Shown in pieces: positions 1-8,181 of a stretch of 45,524 bases of DNA. Origin of the DNA: Erythrobacteraceae bacterium. GTDB taxonomy: Bacteria > Pseudomonadota > Alphaproteobacteria > Sphingomonadales > Sphingomonadaceae. Below the pieces are notes generated by a model. The model was given only the letters and a program-made list of their open reading frames with translations. It made no database searches and was not told the origin of the DNA. Location: positions 1-45,524 of the forward strand of contig CANJYE010000024.1 of assembly GCA_947479055.1 (NCBI GenBank), read 5' to 3'. Numbering within the stretch: the stretch's first letter is position 1; every line of letters starts with the position of its first letter. The translations under genes and the position numbers were made by a program.

Positions 1-66
1 CGGGTCAGACTTCGCGTCCAGCCCCTCATACCGGCGTTGCAAATCGAAAAATCCCGGCTCGCCCAT
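1..66 (-). CDS. IS5-like transposase, N-terminal 22 residues only (partial)
   Basis: On the minus strand an ATG at 66-64 opens a frame that runs off the left end of the window. The translation begins MGEPGFFDLQRRYEGLDAKS. The pattern 'PGFFD...RY..L...DP' is the usual beginning of IS5-type DDE transposases. A GAGGGA Shine-Dalgarno-like sequence lies about 9 bases before the ATG. The catalytic DDE part is not in the window, so family assignment rests on this short stretch only. Confidence 0.6.
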   Translation of the reverse strand, partial: MGEPGFFDLQRRYEGLDAKSDP

Positions 67-144
67 CGCAAAAATCCCTCGGCGGTTCAGCATCCTTGAA
101 TCGGATTTTGACCGCGCTGGAAAGGGGGAATTGTTCGAGGTGCC
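1..144 (-). mobile_element. Right-hand fragment of an IS5-like insertion sequence
   Basis: The window opens inside an element whose transposase reads leftwards and out of the window. Only the first 22 codons and the upstream region are present. The element boundary is inferred: read inwards, the bases before about 144 give GGCACCTCGAACAATTCCCC, which looks like a terminal inverted repeat. The next four bases, CTAA (145-148), fit the YTAR target duplication typical of IS5. The other end and the second target copy lie outside the window, so the exact limit is a hypothesis. Confidence 0.45.
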
Positions 145-201
145 CTAATATCAAAATCGGAGAGGAAGACCCGCCGCTACGTTACGTTCGGAGACCTTCC
201 C

Positions 202-405
202 ATGCTGATGCGACTGATCTGCAGATATGTCGGCCACAAGATCAACCGGCAACGTGTCTGGGATGATGGTTTTGCCTTTCGCGCCAACTGCACGCGCTGT
301 GATGCCTCCTTGATCCGCGACCTTAACGGCTGGCGCGAGTTCGATTCAGAAATCGACGCCAATACGGCCCGAAAGCCGCATCCCCGCTCCAACAAGCCGC
401 AATAG
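202..405 (+). CDS. Small conserved hypothetical protein with a Cys/His zinc-knuckle pattern
   Basis: A 67-residue protein preceded by GGAGA at a good distance from the ATG. It has Cys7, His12, Cys30 and Cys33 in the arrangement CRYVGHK...CTRC, which resembles small phage-derived zinc-ribbon proteins (DUF1660-like). The likeness is by eye, and no function can be given. There is no signal peptide or membrane segment. It stands alone between the IS5 fragment and rluB, which is compatible with a remnant brought in or left beside a mobile element, or with a small chromosomal gene. Confidence 0.55.
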   Translation: MLMRLICRYVGHKINRQRVWDDGFAFRANCTRCDASLIRDLNGWREFDSEIDANTARKPHPRSNKPQ

Positions 406-454
406 AGGCAAGCTGCCGCTTTCACGAGGGACCGGTTACCGCTAAGGCCCCGCC

Positions 455-1219
455 ATGTCATTGCCCGAAAAACCCCAAGGGGACAGGATCGCCAAGCTCC
501 TCGCCCGCGCCGGCATCGCTTCACGCCGCGAGGTCGAGCGGATGATCGCCGACGGTCGCGTAGCGCTCGACGGCAAAGTGCTTGAAACTGCTGCCACCAT
601 CCTGCCCGGGCTGCAAGGCGTGACCGTGGACGGCAAGGCAGTCGCGCGGGCGGAGCATGCCCGGCTGTTCCGTTTCCACAAGCCGCCAGGCCTGCTGACG
701 GCCGAACGCGATTTCTCCGGCCGCCCGACCATCTACAACGCGCTGACCAACGCCCTGCCCAAGGGCACGCCCCGGCTGATGCCGGTCGGTCGGCTCGATC
801 TCAACACCGAAGGGCTGCTGCTGCTGACCAATGATGGCGAGCTCAAGCGGGCGATGGAACTGCCTTCCAGCGGTATTCCGCGCACCTACCGCGCCCGCAC
901 TTTCGGCCCGATCAGCCAGACGCAGCTCGAAGGGCTGATGGAAGGGATCACGATCGAAGGCGTCCGCTACAGCCGGATCGACGCCAATCTGGAACGGCGG
1001 ACCGGGCGCAACCAATGGGTCGAACTGACCCTGACCGAAGGCAAGAACCGCGAAGTGCGGCGCGTGCTGGAGCATTTCGGGCTGGAAGTTTCGCGCCTGC
1101 TGCGCACCGCCTATGGCCCGTTCCGGCTAGGCGACCTGCCGCGCGGCGCAGCCGAGGAAGTGCCGCAGGTGGAAGTGGAACGCTTCCGCAAGTCGCTCGG
1201 CAAACCAGCAGCCAGCTGA
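455..1219 (+). CDS. rluB: RsuA/RluB-family rRNA pseudouridine synthase
   Basis: This 254-residue enzyme converts a uridine to pseudouridine in ribosomal RNA; by family and length the likely target is 23S rRNA (RluB type). An S4 RNA-binding domain spans about residues 10-60 (RIAKLLARAGIASRREVERM). The catalytic motif GRLDLNTEGLLLL follows at about 112-124, with Asp115 as the expected nucleophile, and the conserved GKNREVRR segment is near the C-terminus. The related RsuA (16S U516) or RluE cannot be fully excluded without alignment. The next gene, rsmD, starts 13 bases after the stop, so the two rRNA-modifying enzymes are probably co-transcribed. Confidence 0.88.
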   Translation: MSLPEKPQGDRIAKLLARAGIASRREVERMIADGRVALDGKVLETAATILPGLQGVTVDGKAVARAEHARLFRFHKPPGLLTAERDFSGRPTIYNALTNALPKGTPRLMPVGRLDLNTEGLLLLTNDGELKRAMELPSSGIPRTYRARTFGPISQTQLEGLMEGITIEGVRYSRIDANLERRTGRNQWVELTLTEGKNREVRRVLEHFGLEVSRLLRTAYGPFRLGDLPRGAAEEVPQVEVERFRKSLGKPAAS

Positions 1220-1232
1220 GAGGAGCGCGAGC

Positions 1233-1802
1233 ATGAGAATCATCGCCGGGGATTGGCGCGGGCGCAAGCTTGTTGCACCGGATGGTGACGCGACCCGTCC
1301 CACTGCCGATCGCACCCGCGAGACGCTGTTTTCCATGCTGCTGAGCCGCCTTGGCAGCTTCGAAGGGCTGGTGGTCGCCGACCTCTTTGCCGGCTCGGGC
1401 GCGCTCGGGCTGGAAGCGCTGTCGCGCGGAGCCGAACGGGCGATCTTCGTCGAACAGGACCCTGCCGCGATCCGCGCAATCCGCGCCAATATCGCCGCCC
1501 TGCGCGCGCAGCAACGCTGCGATGTGCGGGCCGGTTCGGTCATGTCGCTCGGCCCGGCCAAGGATGTGCCCGACCTGATCCTGCTCGATCCGCCCTATGG
1601 CAGCGGTGCGGGCGCGGTGGCGCTCGACCGGCTGGTCCGGCTCGGCTGGATTGGCCCGGCCACCTGGGTCAGCCTCGAAACCGGCGCGACCGAGGACGTG
1701 CGGCTCAAGTCGCTCGAACTGGAGGCCGAACGCAAGGTCGGCAAGGCCCGGATCACATTATGGCGGGCACAGGCTCTGCCGGAACCGGGCGGGCAAGAAT
1801 AA
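1233..1802 (+). CDS. rsmD: 16S rRNA (guanine(966)-N2)-methyltransferase RsmD
   Basis: A 189-residue class I SAM-dependent methyltransferase that acts on assembled 30S precursors. It begins MRIIAGDWRGRKL, the usual RsmD N-terminus. The SAM-binding motif is DLFAGSGALGLEALSRGA (about 50-67) and the N6/N2-type catalytic motif is DPPYG (119-123). The start has AGAGGAG 8 bases upstream. It follows rluB closely. Its last 50 bases overlap the 3' end of the convergent MFS gene, and the overlap encodes only the tail beyond the conserved fold. Confidence 0.93.
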   Translation: MRIIAGDWRGRKLVAPDGDATRPTADRTRETLFSMLLSRLGSFEGLVVADLFAGSGALGLEALSRGAERAIFVEQDPAAIRAIRANIAALRAQQRCDVRAGSVMSLGPAKDVPDLILLDPPYGSGAGAVALDRLVRLGWIGPATWVSLETGATEDVRLKSLELEAERKVGKARITLWRAQALPEPGGQE

Positions 1803-3033
1803 CGCCCAGGAGGGTCATCACCCCGGCAGCAGAAAGGAACAGCCCGACCAGCGCCGTGCCTCCCGCCCCGCTCAGCAGGTTGGCGGCAATCGGGGCCAGC
1901 GCACCGCCGACGATCCCACCGGCATTGAACGCCACTGACACGCCGGTATAGCGCACCGTTACCGGGAACAGCGTCGGCAGCCACGCACCGAGCGGGCCAT
2001 AGACCAGCCCCATGATCGTCAGCGCGAAGGCGCTGGTCGCAAAAACCACCGGCAAGGGTGCCACATCCATCACCGGACCGAACACCAGCCCCAGTGCGAT
2101 TGTCGCCAGCGAGCCTGCGGCCAGCACGCGCTTGGCGCTGGTGCGGTCGGCCCAGATCGCCGCGCAGACGATGCCCATCGCCAGGAAGCAATTGGCGGCA
2201 AGTTGCAGCGCCAGCACAGTCTCGCGCGCAAAGCCGCGGGTTCCGGTCAGATAGGAGAGCGCGAAGGCCGTGCTGAGATAGAACACGGCAAAGCATGCGA
2301 CCACGCCCGCGCTGCCTGCCAGCACTGCCAGCGCGTGGTGGCTGAGCAGCCGGCCCAGCGGAACCAGTGGCGGCGGGGCTTTCTCCACCGCCGCGCGGAA
2401 GGCCGGGGTCTCGCCGATCCGCAGCCGCACCCACAGGCCAAGGATGACCAGCACCGCGCTCAGCAGGAAGGGAATGCGCCAGCCCCAGGCCGCGAAATCG
2501 GCTTCCGACAGGTTCATCCCCAGCAGCAGGAACAACCCGTTGGCAGCAAGGAAGCCCAGCGGCGCGCCCAGTTGCGGCGCGGCGCCGAAGCGCGCTTCCC
2601 AGCCTTTCGGGGCATTTTCCACCGCCAGCAGCGCCGCCCCGCCCCATTCGCCACCCAGCCCAAAGCCCTGGCCGAAGCGCAGCAGGCACAGCAACGCGGG
2701 CGCAATCCAACCGGCCATGGCGTAAGTCGGGAGGAAGGCGATCAGCAGGGTCGACAGGCCCATCAGCATCAGCGAAGCGACCAGGGTTGATTTGCGGCCG
2801 ACCCGGTCGCCGAAATGGCCGAAAGCGATCGCCCCCACCGGCCGGGCGAAGAAGGCAAGGCCGAAGCTCATCAGGCTGAACAGCAATTGGGCGGACGCGC
2901 TTTCCGACGGAAAGAACAGCGGCCCGAACACCAGCGCGGCGGCGGTGGCATAGACGTAGAAATCATAGAACTCGACCGCCGTGCCGACCAGCGAAGCGGT
3001 GAGAATGCGGGCATTGGCGCGGATGGGTGTCAT
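1753..3033 (-). CDS. MFS transporter, metabolite:H+ symporter (MHS) type
   Basis: A 426-residue inner-membrane protein with about 12 hydrophobic segments. It shows MHS-subfamily signatures: GTAVEFYDFYVYATAAALVF at the first helix, GHFGDRVGRKST in the loop between helices 2 and 3, and RFGQGFGLGGEWGGAALL in helix 4. Known members import organic acids such as shikimate, 2-oxoglutarate or protocatechuate with protons. The substrate cannot be read from this sequence and no catabolic gene lies beside it. It is transcribed towards rsmD and overlaps its end by 50 bases. Confidence 0.87.
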   Translation of the reverse strand: MTPIRANARILTASLVGTAVEFYDFYVYATAAALVFGPLFFPSESASAQLLFSLMSFGLAFFARPVGAIAFGHFGDRVGRKSTLVASLMLMGLSTLLIAFLPTYAMAGWIAPALLCLLRFGQGFGLGGEWGGAALLAVENAPKGWEARFGAAPQLGAPLGFLAANGLFLLLGMNLSEADFAAWGWRIPFLLSAVLVILGLWVRLRIGETPAFRAAVEKAPPPLVPLGRLLSHHALAVLAGSAGVVACFAVFYLSTAFALSYLTGTRGFARETVLALQLAANCFLAMGIVCAAIWADRTSAKRVLAAGSLATIALGLVFGPVMDVAPLPVVFATSAFALTIMGLVYGPLGAWLPTLFPVTVRYTGVSVAFNAGGIVGGALAPIAANLLSGAGGTALVGLFLSAAGVMTLLGVILARPVPAEPVPAIM

Positions 3034-3085
3034 GGTGCGACGGGGTCGCGCGCGCCGCGCTGTCTGTCAAACAAAATGCGCTGAC

Positions 3086-3114
3086 AAAAAGGCGCCGGTT
3101 TCCCGGCGCCTTTT
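3086..3114 (-). terminator. Rho-independent terminator behind the small Pro-rich gene
   Basis: A perfect 8-bp stem, GGCGCCGG (3091-3098) and CCGGCGCC (3103-3110), closes a TTTC loop. It is flanked by AAAAA (3086-3090) and TTTT (3111-3114). On the minus strand the stem is followed by a run of five T, as expected for the gene ending at 3136. The symmetry would also allow termination in the other direction. Confidence 0.8.
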
Positions 3115-3135
3115 CTTCCGTCCGATCGCTTTGCG

Positions 3136-3450
3136 TCAGTGGTGGCCGTGGTCACCACCGTGCGAACCGCTTGGCGAAGCGGGTGTCGCAGGTTCTGCCG
3201 GGACTGCCGGCGTGGCTGGTGGATTCGCGCCATCGGCGGGAGGCACAGCCGGTTGGGCGGGCGTCGCCGGAACTGCCGGAGTCACAGGAGGCGCAGCTTC
3301 ATTCATCGCCAGCACCTCGGCGGCCTGCTTGGACGGAGTTTCCGCTCCCGTCGCTTCCATTCCCGGCATCAGATCGGCAGCGAAGACCGCGGTCGCGCAG
3401 GTGCCCAGCGCCAGCGCGATGACGGCGGGGGCAAGGATGGTTCGTTTCAC
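3136..3450 (-). CDS. Small secreted Pro/Ala-rich protein with a His-rich tail
   Basis: A 104-residue protein of unknown function. The GTG at 3450-3448 is chosen because GAGGAG lies 7 bases upstream, although a TTG at 3465 would extend the frame. It begins VKRTILAPAVIALALGTCAT (initiator V read as M), a Sec signal peptide with probable cleavage after AVFA. The mature part is low-complexity, with irregular PAVPATPAQPAVP-like repeats between about residues 50 and 95. It ends SHGGDHGHH, which could bind a metal ion. The terminator at 3086-3114 closes its transcript, suggesting a monocistronic unit. Confidence 0.7.
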   Translation of the reverse strand: MKRTILAPAVIALALGTCATAVFAADLMPGMEATGAETPSKQAAEVLAMNEAAPPVTPAVPATPAQPAVPPADGANPPATPAVPAEPATPASPSGSHGGDHGHH

Positions 3451-3555
3451 TTGATTTCTCCTCAAAAGCGCCCCCGGACCTCCTGCCTAACACTCTCGGG
3501 CAGGACCTCTGCCGCAAAGTCGACAGGATGGCCCCCCCTTGCGCCGGGCTGCCTT

Positions 3556-3570
3556 GTTCCCTAGCTGTTC
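3556..3570 (+). promoter_or_regulatory. Putative LexA (SOS) box at uvrD
   Basis: The sequence GTTC-CCTAGCT-GTTC is an exact match to the alphaproteobacterial LexA operator GTTC-N7-GTTC. It ends 4 bases before the GTG start of uvrD. A possible -35 (TTGCGC, 3539-3544) and weak -10 (TAGCTG, 3562-3567) with a 17-base spacer would put the -10 inside the box and transcription start at or next to the GTG. The operator match is direct; the promoter is inferred. Confidence 0.65.
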
Positions 3571-3574
3571 GCGG

Positions 3575-5881
3575 GTGACCCAGCCCCATTCCGATCCCGC
3601 GCCGGCGCAAGCCGGGCAAGCCCCCTATCTCGCCGCGCTGAACGCGCCGCAGCGCGAAGCTGTGCTGGCAACCGACGGGCCGGTGCTGATGCTGGCCGGG
3701 GCCGGCACCGGCAAGACCGCGGCGCTGACCGCCCGGCTTGCCCACATCATCCACACCCGCCGCGCCTGGCCGAGCGAAATCCTGTGCGTCACGTTCACCA
3801 ACAAGGCCGCCCGCGAGATGCGTGAGCGGGTGGGCCATCTGATCGGCCCGGCGGTGGAAGGCATGCCCTGGCTGGGCACGTTCCACGCCATCTGCGCCAA
3901 GATGCTGCGCCGACACGCGGAACTGGCCGGGCTCCAGTCGAACTACACGATCATCGACACCGACGACCAGTTGCGGGTGCTCAAGCAGCTGATCCAGGCC
4001 GAAGGGGTGGACGACAAGCGTTTTCCCCCGCGCCAGCTGGCCGGGCTGATCGATCGCTGGAAGAACCGTGGCCTCAATCCCGCCGATCTCGATGCCGTGG
4101 AGAACGAAGCCTATGCCAATGGCAAGGGGCAGAAGTTCTACAATCTCTACCAAACCCGCCTCAAGGCCTTGAACGCCTGCGATTTTGGCGATCTGATGCT
4201 TCATATGCTCAACATCTTCCGCACCCATCGCGAAGTGCTGGAGCAATATCAGCAGCGCTTCAAATATGTGCTGGTCGATGAATACCAGGACACCAACGCC
4301 ATCCAGTACCTGTGGCTGCGGCTGCTGGCCCAGACCCGCAAGAACATCTGCGTGGTGGGCGACGATGACCAGTCGATCTATTCATGGCGTGGCGCAGAAG
4401 TTGCCAATATCCTTCGGTTTGAGAAGGATTTTCCCGGCTCTAAGGTCATCAAGCTGGAACAGAACTACCGCTCCACCCCGCATATTCTCGGCGCGGCTTC
4501 GGGACTGATCGACGCCAACAGCCAGCGGCTCGGCAAGACCTTGTGGACCGAGCGGAGCGGCGGCGACCGGTTGCGCGTGATCGGCGTGTGGGACGCGCCG
4601 GAGGAAGCCCGCCGGGTCAGCGAGGAGATCGAGCGACTGGAACGAGAAGGCGCGCCGCTTAACCAGGTGGCCATCCTCGTGCGCGCCCAGTACCAGACCC
4701 GCGAATTTGAAGACCGGTTCATAGCTATTGGCCTGAACTATCGAATTATAGGTGGGTTTCGCTTTTATGAGCGTTCGGAAATTCGTGATGCGCTGGCCTA
4801 TCTGCGGCTGATCGCCCAACCGGCCGACGATCTGGCGTTCGAGCGGATCCACAACCAGCCCAAGCGCGGCCTCGGTGCCAAGGCGCTGGAGGCGATGCAC
4901 CGCCACGCCCGCGCGCGCGATATCCCGCTGGCGGCAGGCGCGGCGGAACTGTGCGAGACCGACGAACTACCCACTCGCGCCCGCACCACCATTGCCGGGC
5001 TGATCGGCGATTTTGCCCGCTGGCGCGCGCGGGAAAGCGAATTGAGCCCGTCCGAACTGCTGCGGCTGGTGCTGGAAGAAAGCGGCTATACCGCCATGCT
5101 CCAGGCTGAGCGAAGCCCGGAAAGCGCCGGGCGGCTGGAGAATCTCTCCGAACTCGGTCGGGCGATGGAGGATTACCAGAGCCTTGGTGATTTCCTCGAA
5201 CATGTCAGCCTGGTGATGGACAATGACGCGGCGCGCGAGGACGAAAAGGTCACGATCATGACCATGCACGCCGCCAAGGGGCTGGAATATGACCACATCT
5301 TCCTTCCCGGCTGGGAAGAAGGGGTGTTCCCGAGCCAGCGTTCGCTCGACGAGGGCGGCCTCGCCAGCCTCGAGGAGGAACGCCGCCTCGCCTATGTCGC
5401 GATCACCCGCGCGCGGAAGCGCTGCACCATCCTTCATGCCGCCAACCGGCGCATTTACGGGCAATGGACCAGTTCCATCCCCTCGCGCTTCATCGCCGAA
5501 CTGCCGCAAGACCATGTCGAGCATGAGACCACCCTCAGCGGCGGGGCGTCGCTGTGGCGGGCCAACTGGTCGGAAAGGGACGATCCCTTCGCCCATGTCG
5601 CCAGCACCCGACCGGAGCGCGCCGGATCGCGCGGCCCCGGTTGGCAACGGGCGGTCTCGACCGGGTATGACACCAAGCCCGCCCGGATCGTCGAAAGCCC
5701 GCGCAGCGCTGCCAGCTTCGCCGCCAAACCACGCAGCGACGTGACAGTAGGCGCGCGCGTGTTCCACCAGAAATTCGGCTATGGTGAAGTGGTGGCGCAG
5801 GAAGGCAACAAGCTGGAGATCGAATTCGACAGCAGCGGCCGCAAGCGCGTACTGGACAGTTTCGTTTCGCTGGCCGGTTAG
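3575..5881 (+). CDS. uvrD: UvrD/PcrA-family ATP-dependent 3'-5' DNA helicase
   Basis: A 768-residue superfamily 1A helicase for nucleotide excision and mismatch repair and for removing blocks to replication. The motifs run in the expected order: Walker A GAGTGKT (Lys47), DEYQDTN with GDDDQSIYSWRG (motifs II-III), NYRST (IV), TMHAAKGLEYD (V), and YVAITRARKR (VI). The C-terminus carries the short Tudor-like UvrD/PcrA element (VFHQKFGYGEVV). GTG at 3575 is chosen as start: further upstream codons show no conserved residues and no ATG precedes the helicase core. No Shine-Dalgarno is visible, which fits a leaderless message. A LexA box lies just before the start, so SOS induction is likely. Confidence 0.93.
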   Translation: MTQPHSDPAPAQAGQAPYLAALNAPQREAVLATDGPVLMLAGAGTGKTAALTARLAHIIHTRRAWPSEILCVTFTNKAAREMRERVGHLIGPAVEGMPWLGTFHAICAKMLRRHAELAGLQSNYTIIDTDDQLRVLKQLIQAEGVDDKRFPPRQLAGLIDRWKNRGLNPADLDAVENEAYANGKGQKFYNLYQTRLKALNACDFGDLMLHMLNIFRTHREVLEQYQQRFKYVLVDEYQDTNAIQYLWLRLLAQTRKNICVVGDDDQSIYSWRGAEVANILRFEKDFPGSKVIKLEQNYRSTPHILGAASGLIDANSQRLGKTLWTERSGGDRLRVIGVWDAPEEARRVSEEIERLEREGAPLNQVAILVRAQYQTREFEDRFIAIGLNYRIIGGFRFYERSEIRDALAYLRLIAQPADDLAFERIHNQPKRGLGAKALEAMHRHARARDIPLAAGAAELCETDELPTRARTTIAGLIGDFARWRARESELSPSELLRLVLEESGYTAMLQAERSPESAGRLENLSELGRAMEDYQSLGDFLEHVSLVMDNDAAREDEKVTIMTMHAAKGLEYDHIFLPGWEEGVFPSQRSLDEGGLASLEEERRLAYVAITRARKRCTILHAANRRIYGQWTSSIPSRFIAELPQDHVEHETTLSGGASLWRANWSERDDPFAHVASTRPERAGSRGPGWQRAVSTGYDTKPARIVESPRSAASFAAKPRSDVTVGARVFHQKFGYGEVVAQEGNKLEIEFDSSGRKRVLDSFVSLAG

Positions 5882-5889
5882 ACGCGCTT

Positions 5890-7302
5890 CTACAGCGCCG
5901 AGAACGCCAGAAAATCGGGTACCGGGCCGTTCCAGCTGCCATCGTCGGGCTCACTATCGTACTGACCCGCGCGGCGGGTTTCGGCTGGACTGGATTCGGC
6001 CTTTTTCGGTTCCGTCGGCTTGGGTTCGGGCCGCTTCGCTTCGGAGCGGCGCGGAGCGGCGGGTTGTTCCGCCGGTTGTTCCGCGGCGACCGCTTCGGGC
6101 TTTTCCGCCCTGGGCTTGCGTTCCGGCTTCTCGGCGCGTTCACGCCGGGGCCGTTCGGCCCGCGCCGGGCGATCTTCCGTCGGTTCGCCATCGAGCGCGA
6201 AGATCGGGATTGTCAGCCCGGTCAGCTTTTCGACATTGGCGATCGCTTCGGCATCTTCCGGCGTGACGAAAGTGAAGGCCCGCCCGGTGGCACCAGCGCG
6301 GCCAGTGCGGCCGATGCGGTGGACGTAATCGTCCGGATGCCACGGCGTGTCAAAATTGAAGACGTGGCTCACGCCCTTCACGTCCAGGCCGCGTGCGGCG
6401 ACATCGCTGGCGCACAGGATGTTGATCGTGCCGGCCTTGAAACGGTCCAGTTCCGCGATCCGGGCCGACTGGTCCATGTCGCCATGAATCTCGCCAGCGG
6501 AGAAGCCGCTCTGCTTCAGGCTTTTGGCCAGTTCGCGCACGGTAGTCTTGCGGTTGGCGAAGACGATCGCAGTTGTGACATTGTCGGTCTTGAGCAGATG
6601 GCGCAGCGCCTCACGCTTGCCGCGCGTGGACACCGCCACCTTGTGCTGGGCGATGTTAAGGTTCGAGCTGGCGGGCCGCGACACCTCGATATATTTGGGA
6701 TTGCTGAGGAACTTGTCGGCCAGCTTCTTGATCGGCGGCGGCATCGTGGCCGAGAACAACAGCGTCTGGCGATTGGCCGGCAGCTTGGTGCAGATGAATT
6801 CGATATCGGGGATGAAGCCCATGTCGAGCATCCGGTCCGCCTCGTCGATCACCAGCAGGTCGCAGCCGGTCAGCAGGATCTTGCCGCGTTCGAACAGGTC
6901 CATCAGCCGGCCCGGGGTGGCTATCAGTACATCGACGCCATCGGAAAGCGCCTTGACCTGGTCTCCCATCTGCACGCCACCGATCAGCAGCGCCATCTTG
7001 AGATCGTGGTTCTTGCCATATTTCTCGAAATTTTCGGCTACCTGCGCGGCCAGTTCGCGGGTCGGTTCGAGAATCAGCGAGCGCGGCATCAGCGCGCGAC
7101 GGCGGCCGTGTGCGAGAATATCGATCATCGGCAGAACGAAGCTGGCGGTCTTGCCCGTGCCGGTCTGGGCGATGCCGATGATGTCCTTCATCATCAGCAC
7201 CGGGGGAATGGCCTGCGCCTGGATCGGCGTGGGCGTGTCATAGCCGGCGGCTTGCACCGCTTGCAGCAATTCATCCGAGAGGCCGAGATCGGCAAATTTC
7301 AT
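5890..7302 (-). CDS. rhlE: DEAD-box ATP-dependent RNA helicase, RhlE type
   Basis: A 470-residue RNA helicase, probably acting in ribosome assembly or RNA turnover. The ATG at 7302 gives the classic beginning MKFADLGLSDELLQAVQAAG with the Q motif next. Motif I is AQTGTGKT (Lys51), motif Ia PTRELA, motif II DEAD (153-156), motif III SAT and motif VI HRIGRTGRAG. The last 90 or so residues form a charged Arg/Lys/Glu/Pro/Ala tail of the kind that helps RNA binding. It ends GPVPDFLAFSAL, as other sphingomonad RhlE proteins tend to. The reading frame stays open upstream to 7506 but that part is not conserved-looking. It is convergent with uvrD, 8 bases apart. Confidence 0.92.
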   Translation of the reverse strand: MKFADLGLSDELLQAVQAAGYDTPTPIQAQAIPPVLMMKDIIGIAQTGTGKTASFVLPMIDILAHGRRRALMPRSLILEPTRELAAQVAENFEKYGKNHDLKMALLIGGVQMGDQVKALSDGVDVLIATPGRLMDLFERGKILLTGCDLLVIDEADRMLDMGFIPDIEFICTKLPANRQTLLFSATMPPPIKKLADKFLSNPKYIEVSRPASSNLNIAQHKVAVSTRGKREALRHLLKTDNVTTAIVFANRKTTVRELAKSLKQSGFSAGEIHGDMDQSARIAELDRFKAGTINILCASDVAARGLDVKGVSHVFNFDTPWHPDDYVHRIGRTGRAGATGRAFTFVTPEDAEAIANVEKLTGLTIPIFALDGEPTEDRPARAERPRRERAEKPERKPRAEKPEAVAAEQPAEQPAAPRRSEAKRPEPKPTEPKKAESSPAETRRAGQYDSEPDDGSWNGPVPDFLAFSAL

Positions 7303-7460
7303 AATATGCGCTATGTCCGGATAGGCGGGGCGGAGCCGGGTCTGCGATATTTCGGCAGCCCGCCCGGTGATCGCGCCGCCGAAGGCAACACGAAAGTCGC
7401 CGCGGCCATTACCTGCACGCGCCAGAAAGTCAAGGAAATCCGCCCGGCAACCCGGCCCGG

Positions 7461-8021
7461 TCAATCGTCGGCAGGAACCAGCCGCCGCAGCTTGGACAGT
7501 TCGCAATTGGCGCCTGCCCGCGAATGCAGCGTATCGCGTCCGGCACAGATCATGCCATCATCGGAATTCTCGACGTAGAAGCCAGAATAGAAATCGCGCA
7601 CGCTGCACGATTTGTCCAGTTTTGCGCTGACAATTGCGTGATCGCGCAGGAACAGCAGCAGGCGGTTTTCCTGGCCGATCTGGACCCCGGCGATCGACTT
7701 GATCGCCACGCATTTGCTCATCCTGCGCTCTTCATAGCGCCGCGGTTCGGCGCGACGCGGCGAATCCTCCGACTCATCCTCGCGCTGCACCGGCAGGCGC
7801 GGGGAAATGCGCACGATCACCCGGCGTTCGATCCTGACCTGGTCCTGATCGTCCGGCCGAAACGATTCGATCATGCTGTTCCACACCGGCGCGGCTGGTT
7901 CTGGCACCCCGCCCGGCTGCGCGATCGCATCCTCGGGCAACAGCCCGGCAGACGCGTCCACTCCCCCTGACGCAGGAGAAAGCAGGACCATGGAGGCAAG
8001 CAAGACAAATAGGCTGTTCAT
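7461..8021 (-). CDS. Secreted hypothetical protein
   Basis: A 186-residue protein that I do not recognise. ATG at 8021 is chosen because AGGA lies about 5 bases upstream. It gives a clear Sec signal peptide, MNSLFVLLASMVLLSPASGG. The middle is acidic and arginine-rich (EDESEDSPRRAEPRRYEERR). The C-terminal half, about residues 115-186, looks folded and contains three cysteines (in SKCVAIK, KSCSVRD and MICAG, with another near the end in ANCELSKL), which could form disulphides in the periplasm. It lies 158 bases upstream of rhlE on the same strand. Confidence 0.7.
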   Translation of the reverse strand: MNSLFVLLASMVLLSPASGGVDASAGLLPEDAIAQPGGVPEPAAPVWNSMIESFRPDDQDQVRIERRVIVRISPRLPVQREDESEDSPRRAEPRRYEERRMSKCVAIKSIAGVQIGQENRLLLFLRDHAIVSAKLDKSCSVRDFYSGFYVENSDDGMICAGRDTLHSRAGANCELSKLRRLVPADD

Positions 8022-8181
8022 CGAATCCTGATCGGCGGGTCCCTTCATAGCCAGCCCCGTGAAGCTGCGGAACGGCCATGAATTGTCGGCCATAGCAAGG
8101 GTGCTTGAATGCCCGCTTAACCCGGGCCAGCCGTTCCGGCAAACGGTGGCATCCTTGCGAAAGCCGGTATAGATGCCTCGC

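Noticed and set aside
6064-7578. A 504-codon plus-strand frame opposite rhlE
   Set aside because: Antisense shadow of a conserved helicase; no homology by eye.
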